Source of the DNA: Lingula anatina
Lineage: Eukaryota > Brachiopoda > Lingulata > Lingulida > Lingulidae
Direction: 5' to 3'
Length of the DNA stretch: 64,000 nt
NCBI RefSeq assembly: GCF_001039355.2
Contig: NW_019775635.1
Location: 1,456,048 to 1,520,047 of the forward strand
Both the position numbers and the translations under genes were made by a program. Of the stretch, positions 57,030-64,000 are shown piece by piece. Below the pieces are notes generated by a model. The model searched no databases and was not told the DNA's origin. It was given only the letters and a program-made list of their open reading frames with translations. Each line of letters begins with the position of its first letter. The first letter of the stretch is position 1.

Positions 57030-57600
57030 GTTATCTTGAACTCTTATAGTCATCCCGTGACAGTAGTCTTAGGCAGACTTGACTGAATTCTATAGTCACT
57101 CCATGACATTAGTCCTAGGCAGACTTGACTGAACTCTATAGTCATCCCGTGACAGTAGTCCTAGGCAGACTTGACTGAACTCTATAGTCATCCTATGGCA
57201 GTAGTCTTAGGCAAACTTGACTGAACTCTATAGTCATCTTATGACAGTAGTCCTAGGCAGACTTGACTGAGTTCTATAGTCACTCCATGACATTAGTCCT
57301 ACACAGACTTGACTGAACTCTAAAGTCATTCCATGACAGTAGTCCTAGGCAGACTTGACTGAATTCTATAGTCACTCCATGACATTAGTCCTACGCAGAC
57401 TTGACTGAACTCTAAAGTCATCCCATGGTGGTAGTCCTAGGCAGACTTGACTGAACTCTAAAGTCATCCCATGGTGGTAGTCCTAGGCAGACTTGACTGA
57501 ACTCTATAGTCATCCCATGGTGGTAGTCCTAGGCAGACTTGACTGAACTCTATAGTCATCTCGTGGTATTAGTATTAGGCAGACTCGATTAAACTCCAGT
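57030..57600. repeat. 46-bp minisatellite, about 12 units, next to RGS 3' end
   Basis: Units read CTATAGTCATCCCATGACAG then TAGTCCTAGGCAGACTTGACTGAA with variants (CACTCC for CATCCC, ATTAG for GTAG, GTGGTAG for ACAGTAG). It lies about 920 bases beyond the predicted RGS stop codon, so probably in the 3' UTR or just past it. Confidence 0.9.
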
Positions 57601-58229
57601 AAAGAACTTGTACCACACAACTTATGTGCATCACCTAAAATGTTAAGTTCCTGTTGATAAAAGGAAAGGTTTCTATGAGTCAAACTGCATCACTTACAGC
57701 TGGCAGCTCCAGCTAGTACAGCGACCAAATTTCATCAAATATCTTTGTCCACATGAGTAATGACTATCATGGAATAGTGACATATCTCCATATGATGCAC
57801 TGGTATCTTTAGCGCACACTGCTTTCATGAAAGGTATGTCAAAAGAAAAACTGCATGGTATCTTCTACGATGGTGCCACAGTTACAGTATCTCACAGAAT
57901 AGGAAGAACATTGGCCATATTCCTACAACAGACTGCAACTGGCTCCCACGTTTCAATTTCTCACTCCATAACATCTCATCCCGTGATGTAACATCAGTTT
58001 TCTAATAATTCTATGAATACAATTCTATATAATCACTACAGTCTGTTACATCATGTACAGAACTCCTGCATTTATCACATAACCACTTGTGATAGTCAGT
58101 CTCCACTTTTCTGGGCCCCAGGAAGCCTTTAAGTACTTCTAGCCAGCTGTTGAACATCATTCTTTGAAGTCCATCATGAAATCCTTTGTATCAAATTATC
58201 ATGGGCAGCCTGTCTCTGCAGTAAATTTT

Positions 58230-58518
58230 ACCAGTCCAATGTGACACTGTCATTTGTAGTCATCACAGTCCTTTACAGTCACCACAGTCCTGTGAAGTCA
58301 TCATCAAACCCTATCTCATCCTTGTCATACAGTTATTGAAATTTTACATTGTATAATTCTATTTCCTCATATATTTCTATGTATTTATCCTATGTCTATT
58401 TTACCCTATAGACTCATTGCATCATATAGTCCTCTGCAGTCCTTCTCCAATCTTATGCAGTCATTCTCCAGTCCTACTATGCAATTATTCTCCAGTCCTC
58501 TGCAGTCATTCTAAAGTG
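58230..58518. repeat. Degenerate CAGTC(A/C)TTCTCCAGTCCT repeats
   Basis: Short imperfect repeats of CAGTCATTCTCCAGTCCT and CACAGTCCTTTACAGTCAC type end right at the predicted RGS stop codon (58519). They are low-complexity 3' UTR sequence on the minus strand. Confidence 0.6.
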
Positions 58519-58726
58519 CTATGCAGTCTCCCACGGTGCCACCACATTCATCTTACTGGGTACCGCCAGCGCCATGCAGGGGTTCTCCTCACTCTCCTCT
58601 GAGGAACCGTGGGCTGATGGTACCTCGAGTGTATCTTTAGAAGTCTGCCCTCCTCCTCCTCCACTGGGAGAATTGCACAGGTCCAGTTTTTCAATTCTTT
58701 TCGGTAACACTGTTCCTGAAGTTGTT
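58519..58726 (-). CDS. RGS predicted terminal exon (Ser/Glu-rich tail)
   Basis: After an acceptor CTTTCCAG it continues the previous exon in phase 2 and stays open for 68 codons to TAG. It encodes KRIEKLDLCNSPSGGGGG and SSEESEENPCMALAVPSK. The match of phase, the clean acceptor and the donor TCAG|GTCAGT at 61067 support it. No family motif is present, so it is less certain than the RGS-box exons. Confidence 0.7.
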
Positions 58727-61700
58727 CTGGAAAGTAAGAAGCAGTTTTATGAGGTATTCCTAAGCAGGATTCTGTGGAGGGTGCTCCTAGTGGAAAGTTA
58801 AACTAAGTGACATTAACTGAAATATGGACATCACATGCTTCATTCCCCCAGACTTATTTCTAGTCAAAATATTAAATACTGAAAAATAGCAAGCTACTCC
58901 ATGTTGGTTAAATTTAATAATGTGTCAGTGCAACAAAATCAGACTTATACCTTTTGCTGTCTACACTACTCCTCTTTTTAGAGAGGTCACCTCTGAAATA
59001 GAACAAAAATAGGGATAAGCCCTAGCTGACTACAGATAAAACCAGAAAAGCACTCCGAGAGCGCAGACCTCCGCCAAGGCAGCAATTTTTGATTATTATT
59101 GATTAATTTTCCAGATCACTACCAAAATCTTATCATCTGTTGCTTGGCCCACTTCTAACAGTTCCTGAAAATTTAATCAACATCGGTCCAGAACTTTTTG
59201 AATTATGTTGATGACACACAAAAAAACAGGGGTGAAAACATAACCTCCTTGGCGGAGGTAACTTCACAAATGTGCCAAAATAGCTGTACATTTTGAAAGG
59301 TGGAATTTCCATTAAAACATCATTTTATTCAGATTTTCATAACATTCAGAAAAAAAAAAAAAAGCAGCCCTGGGACATTGGATGTGAAAGCCTGCTGTGA
59401 TGTATAAGGTATACATTAGGACTGTTCCCTCTAAACCCATCTTACTAGCTGGAACCATCTAACTCTGAAAAGATTCTCGCTAAATGGCATTCAGTATTAG
59501 CGGCTTACATGTCTGGCCTACTCAAGGTGGTAGGGGGTAATTAACCATAGTCAATTTACTAAACTGTCTAGTTACCCCTAGGGGACATGCCAAACAACCA
59601 TGCTGATTACACTGAGAGTACTGTAGAGAGAAGCCCCACAGAGTAAGTTTGATCCAGCTAGTGCGAAGGATTTATGGGAATGCAGTCACACTTGAGGTGA
59701 AGAAACACAGGTGTCTGCAGCGGGCACCATTGTGATACCAGAAAATACAGCGCGTGAGGAGTATGTTGTATCAAAACAATAATCATAATTTTTGTTTAGA
59801 TACTTTCATCAGTTTGGTAGATGAGAGAGGGCAACAGCTCTTTTGTCATAAACTTAGCACTGTAGCTGCGGCACTGAAGGGGGGTGGGGGTGGCAGCTCC
59901 AAGGACTCTCGTTTAGTGACACCATGTCACCAGTGTCACTCTGAGACTGATGAAGATGTCCGATATCAGGTCAAAATATTTCACAGAAATGATTAGTAAT
60001 TTATAAGTTTGTGACAAATGAGTTTTTCAATCATAATAACAGTTGATAATAGACTTGGTTTGGGGTTATATGGAAAAAGTTTGAAAAAAAAAATGCCTCA
60101 GTGGCCTTGCAACAAAGGGTGTGAAGGCCACATAAGTTGAAAAAAAAAAAAATGCCAAGGAAAAGCAGCTTTTCATGTCTGTGTTAGGTGCCAAAAGCTG
60201 TGGAGCTGGGCCAACAAAAGATAACCCACTAGTGTTAAAGGAGGTATTATAATATCAGGTCCATAGTTTAAACTGGAAACTGTCATCAGATGTGCAGTAA
60301 TGTCCCTGTTAGGAACAATTAGAACACCTGTGAGAGGATGACCCTCAGTTTAGTATGGATATTAACCTGAGGGTGACAGTTAAAGTGTGTGTTACCAAAG
60401 CTGTGGGTGTGAAGGAGTGCTCTCCAACCTTACCCTGCCTCCAACCTTAACAACGTGTTCACTTTCTCTGTTGATAATTTCCATCTAGAACAATCAAGTT
60501 GAAAAACTGTACTTTCTCAAAAAGATATGATCTTAACAAGCAGCAGTCTGCTGTCAAATTATCATATCCCCAAAGGCTGTCTTATAATGTATATTTTTTT
60601 AAACATTTGTTTTGGAGTTCATTTATGCTTTTTACATTATAAAGATAAAGCAATTTCATTAAAAAAAGTTCACGACTTTCTGCAGGGGTGGACGGGAGCT
60701 GTCTTCTGGGTCTTCCAGAAGATGGTCAAAATTTTTCAAGTTTACATTGATGGGCATCTAATCCCCCCCACCCCCCCAGAAGATGGTCAAAATAAATGAT
60801 GGAACAATAAAGATAACTTGGAAGACTGTCAGAAAATTTCTTTGGGATCCACTCCTGTTATAAATAGATATATAGAACCATTGTAATTTGTTATTTATTG
60901 GACTCTTATTATTTTTCCTTTTTGAGAAGGTACTCTCTGAGCTTATAACTTCCAATCTAGGAAGTTTCATTATTAATTCAAGTTCATGACTTTATTAATG
61001 ACAGTTTATTACTGACACTTCCAAATAGCCTCAGCTACTGGCGGTTCCAATTCTGCCCACACTGACCTGAGTGAAGCCTGGTGGAGAGACTGAAGGTTCC
61101 CTGTGCTGTATGAGTGGTGACCTTTGACCCCTAATACTGGTGCTGCATCACTGGTAGAACTATCGCTGATCTCACTTCCCCTTCGCCTCACATACCCGGG
61201 ACTGGGCTGGGGACTCTTCTTGGATTTGGTGCTTCCAAAGTTGAAAAATCTGCAAATTAACAAGTTTGTTTGGAATAGAAAGTTTAACAGCCATTAATAA
61301 CCACACTACTCTCTTATACTAATGAAAAAGCCCAACTTTTCTCACAATCACATCATTTTTATTCCAGTGCCTGCATTTATCACATTCACACCAACCACAA
61401 AATGACACATCAATAAACGGATCACTTGCCTTCCTTTCCTTGCATTAGGTTGTAGAGCAGCAGTTTCTAGAAGATTCCGGTAATCTTCTGAACGCATGTA
61501 ACGCTGATAGCTGTCTTTTTTCATTAGGAGGAAGATGTGACTTTGAGCTGCATCGAAGGTGAACCTAAATACGCAAATAACAGGTCTTGAATTAAAGAAT
61601 TTGAATTAAAAATTTTTAAAAATAATGTGTTTGCTAATAGTTGGGTGTCACATTTGAGTTACAGCTCTGAAGATCTAACTTCACATCCCATTATTGTTGG

Positions 61701-63149
61701 AATCATGACATCTCAACATCTGGAAAGAATACATCTTTTATCTGCTGACATTAACTATGTTAGATATCAGATATTCCATAGAAATTTAGAACTTTGGAAA
61801 AGCAGAAAGCTCTTGATATACCTGTCTGGATTTTCTATAGCTTTCTGGGTTAACTCGTATGTCTTGCCGTCTACATTCACTTCATGGGGGGCTCCAGGAG
61901 CCAGAAATGCACTGAAACACAGTGAGGGAATAAATTAATTAAACATTTAATTTACAAAACAATTTGATATTTATACTTTGGTCCTTGCAAAATTCATCAA
62001 ATTTATTTTGTCTTTATAAAATAGACTGCAATCTAATTATTTCCAGTCCTTTGACTATTTCACCCACAGAGGCGGATCCACAGATATTTTCTGACAGTTT
62101 TCCAAAGTATCTTTATTGATTCATTCTCCATTTTTGACCATCTTCAGAAAGAAGAAATAAGATACCCATCAGTGTAAGTTTAAAAAGCCCTGACCGTCCT
62201 CTGGAAGACCCCGTCGGCCCCTGACCTAATACTTTAATTCTTCTGTAATGTACTGTAATACAATCAAAGCATGGAGATTATCACTACCTAAAAACCAATC
62301 TAATCCAATCAAATCCAACTACATTAGCCACGATCACATTTATATCACTTTCCACTGAAGTAACTGATAGTGAACATGGCAGAACATCACCATGGTAACA
62401 CTTCCAATTCTCCACATTGACCTATTGACCTTCAAAAACAACATAGCTCCATGGTAACAACACAGCTCCATAGGAACAACATAGCTCCATGTCCCTATCN
62501 TTGACAGCTCACACCAAGAAGACATTTCCAGCACCAGTTTATACACAGATAATCTGATCAACACACAGTTAATAAGGAAACTTGCTCAATCATGTGCCAG
62601 ATTGGTATTCCAGGAAAACTGACTTTCTGAGAAATTTCAATTATCAGTCTGTTTGATAACAGGTTTGAAAGCAAGGTCTATTTCAGCTCTGCACTAACAA
62701 GTGCTGTCATTTCATAGTCTTCTAAATATGCCCCTGTGTATCATATATAGACAGAATCAGTCACTGTAGTTGACTCTCTTGCATTCTACCCTACAGTTTT
62801 ATCAAGTCAATACAAAAAATAATTTAAATATACATGTATATTCAATGTCACGTGCATGATAAAAATCACTTAAGTCTTAAAAAAATCAGAAGAGGATCTC
62901 TATTTCCCTTCCTCTATGTTTTTAAAGACAGCCAGTGATGCTTACCTGTATATTGCCTGCACCCTTTCTGTTACCAGGGACTTTGGGAGGTATTTGATTT
63001 CTTCACACGCTAACCAAAAATGCAAGTTTTCCTGACTAAACTCCTTCTTCAGGAACTCTTCGAATTCTGCAATCCCCGTGGGATCTTTGAGGAGTTCTTC
63101 CAGGCTAAAGCCCCATCTCCGTATACGCAACTCAGATGGGGTGTCAACT
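58519..63149 (-). CDS. R7-type RGS protein, C-terminal half (5 exons; 5' part outside window)
   Basis: A GTPase-activating protein for heterotrimeric G alpha subunits. Exons, 5' to 3': 63149-62946, 61911-61822, 61564-61430, 61249-61067 and 58726-58519 (stop TAG at 58519). Phases chain throughout. The first three encode a full RGS box: RRWGFSLEELLKDP, EFLKKEFSQENLHFWLACEE, then AFLAPGAPHEVNVDGKTYEL, then FTFDAAQSHIFLLMKKDSYQ and RSEDYRNLL. WGFS plus FLAPGAP plus MKKDSY is typical of the R7 group (RGS6/7/9/11, EGL-10). The DEP, DHEX and GGL regions that define R7 proteins would lie to the right of the window. The last two exons encode a Ser/Pro-rich tail. The intron after 61430 uses a GC donor (AAGGAAG|GCAAGT). 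Reading through the donor at 61067 instead gives an alternative C-terminus ending at TAA 61009. Confidence 0.9.
59041..59262. mobile_element. Retroposon-like remnant (CCTCCGCCAAGGC)
   Basis: It starts GCAGACCTCCGCCAAGGCAG and includes TCACTACCAAAATCTTATCA, TTCCTGAAAATTTAATCAAC and ACTTTTTGAATTATGTTGAT, ending CCTCCTTGGCGGAGGTAACT. The pattern resembles 3' tails of CR1/L2-like non-LTR elements and derived SINEs of other marine animals, by memory only. The ends form a short inverted repeat. Confidence 0.6.
59424..59682. mobile_element. Palindromic MITE (ATTCCCA family), strongly diverged
   Basis: Inverted cues are present: GATTCTCGCTAAATGGC, GCGGCTTACATGTCTGGCCT and a central GGTAGGGGGTAATTAACC, closing with TTATGGGAATGCAGTC. 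It lies in the last RGS intron. Confidence 0.6.
60684..60842. mobile_element. Dispersed repeat, pair member 1
   Basis: Its reverse complement matches 62066-62225: ATTTTCTGACAGTCTTCCAA, ATCTTTATTG, TTTGACCATCTTC, GCCCATCAATGTAAACTT and GAAGACCC. It has GCAGGGGTGGAC at the start. Probably a short non-autonomous element. Confidence 0.7.
61067..61249 (-). CDS. RGS fourth visible exon, Ser/Pro-rich linker
   Basis: Joined to the RGS box by a GC-AG intron. It encodes FFNFGSTKSKKSPQPSPGYV, then RRRGSEISDSS and GVKGHHSYSTGNLQSLHQAS. Basic plus Ser/Pro-rich composition suggests a phosphorylatable flexible tail. Beyond the donor at 61067 the frame runs 18 more codons to TAA (61009), giving a possible alternative end. 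Confidence 0.8.
62066..62225. mobile_element. Dispersed repeat, pair member 2 (inverted to 60684-60842)
   Basis: Begins AGAGGCGGATCCACAGATAT and ends GACCCCGTCGGCCCCTGACC. The body aligns with the reverse complement of 60684-60842. The GGCGGATCCA start also recalls the 17270 family. It lies in the intron between RGS exons 1 and 2 of the window. Confidence 0.7.
62395..62500. repeat. Short tandem ATGGTAACAACACAGCTCC repeat up to an N
   Basis: Three to four copies of AACA(C/T)AGCTCCATGG(T)AACAA run into the N at 62500. The repeat probably caused the contig break. Confidence 0.75.
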
Positions 63150-63433
63150 CTACAAAAATAGGTCAAATTCTTATTATCTATGAACTTTTTCACCATTACC
63201 TACAGATTAAAAAAATTGGTCAGCTTTATGTTATTCATGAAGCAAACAATTTTTAATCCTTACCATATACCTGATTCTTATTATCAAATGCAAAGATAAT
63301 TTAGATATTAGCTCTTCATTTCTAGAATGGAGCAAAATAAAGAATGTACTCTCTGTATTTTTTTTTCAAGGACACAATGTATAATTTTTCTCTTCATTTA
63401 AACAATAAAGTTGAAAGCTTCATTCCCCAAAAC

Positions 63434-63473
<40 letters not shown>

Positions 63474-63726
63474 ATTGTCATATTTTGTATTTGACCACCT
63501 CAAGTGGCTGCCCAGTACATCCCTGCACAGTAACTCTCCCCCATCATGTTATCATATGGATATGGTGGCCCATTGATGTGGGCTATATCATAACTTTACT
63601 GTACAGGAGTAATAACGTGGGAGGTAATGATGCTAAAGAGTGTTGATGTAGGGGAGTTACAATGTGGGAATGGTAACAGACAAGCTGAATCAAGCAGCCA
63701 TTCCTGTAAACCAAGACTTAGGCTCT

Positions 63727-63930
63727 ATTCCCATAGATTTTAGATCGATCTATCCCCGCGGGGAGTCTCATTAGATTACTTTCAGATAATCCGACTTAAA
63801 TGTCCGTCCCGCCTACTACAAGCTGTAAGGGGATAATGAACTTTCGTGTCTGCCCGGCTGACAGCTATTTAGCGTGAACCCCCAGGGAGGAAGGTCGATC
63901 TAAAGTAGGTCGATCTAATCTATGGAAATG
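63727..63930. mobile_element. Palindromic MITE (GATCGATCTA family), well preserved
   Basis: ATTCCCATAGATTTTAGATC, GATCTATCCCCGCGGGGAGT, TGTCCGTCCCGCCTACTACA, GCCCGGCTGACAGCTATTTA, GTGAACCCCCAGGGAGG and GATCTAATCTATGGAAATGG follow in order. TTA occurs just outside both ends. A second member starts immediately after the shared TTA. Confidence 0.85.
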
Positions 63931-63943
63931 GGGTGTTAGACTG

Positions 63944-64000
63944 GGTTCCCATACCTTGATTGATCTAACAGGATCCATTCATCTCCAAGGGGTTTCTCAT
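63944..64000. mobile_element. Palindromic MITE, left part, cut by the window edge
   Basis: GACTGGGTTCCCATACCTTG, then GATTGATCTAACAGGATCC and AAGGGGTTTCTCAT are the left arm of the same family. The element at 16926 starts with the same GACTGGGTTCCCATA. Confidence 0.7.

Larger units (their letters stand above)
63150..64000. other. RGS intron, with MITEs at the window edge
   Basis: It holds a poly-A tract (63440-63471) and two abutting transposons. I see no further RGS exon (GGL region) on the minus strand. Confidence 0.55.

Noticed and set aside
57030-57600. Possible CRISPR-like or spaced repeat array
   Set aside because: Units are directly adjacent 46-mers without variable spacers.
59880-59985. 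Possible extra RGS exon on the minus strand (open frame with SQSDTGDMVSLNESPW)
   Set aside because: An acceptor CTTCATCAG and some open sequence exist, but no donor in matching phase was clear, and the two-exon join 61067 to 58726 already chains perfectly.

Overview
This is AT-rich nuclear DNA from an animal, most likely a marine invertebrate. Genes are split by GT-AG introns, introns are rich in short non-autonomous transposons and minisatellites, and every gene I can rebuild is a metazoan or broadly eukaryotic family. I cannot name the phylum. Mollusc, brachiopod, hemichordate and amphioxus are all compatible. Gene models below were assembled by hand from splice sites, exon phase and remembered family motifs. 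No search was run.

Layout. From 254 to 14624 (minus) lies an M1 aminopeptidase N-like ectoenzyme: N-terminal half, eight exons, continuing off the left edge. From 14625 to 20892 is intergenic DNA with several transposon remnants. From 20893 to 21599 (minus) are two exons of a PPC/DUF296-domain protein, a family best known from plants and prokaryotes. From about 23770 to 30983 is a large inverted duplication carrying two head-to-head CYP3-clan cytochrome P450 genes. The left copy (minus) has a one-base frameshift in exon 1. The right copy (plus, 515 aa) is intact. From 33847 to 52429 (plus) is a CARD / coiled-coil / PDZ / SH3 / GUK scaffold of the CARMA (CARD10/11/14) type. Its exon chain closes in frame to a stop when one copy of each duplicated block is used. 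From 58519 to 63149 (minus) is the C-terminal half of an R7-type RGS protein, convergent with the CARMA gene and continuing off the right edge.

The genes do not form one pathway. The P450 pair is a local tail-out duplication with mirrored promoters. CARMA scaffolds normally relay immune-receptor signals to NF-kB, and R7 RGS proteins switch off G-protein signalling.

Assembly quality matters here. Seven single N bases (6118, 27404, 32333, 34585, 37189, 44924, 62500) look like contig joins. Three of them sit where sequence on one side is repeated on the other, and the two long repeats inside the CARMA gene would break its reading frame if spliced in tandem. I read these as unmerged haplotype overlaps. 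A missing second half of the CARD domain probably lies in one of the same joins.
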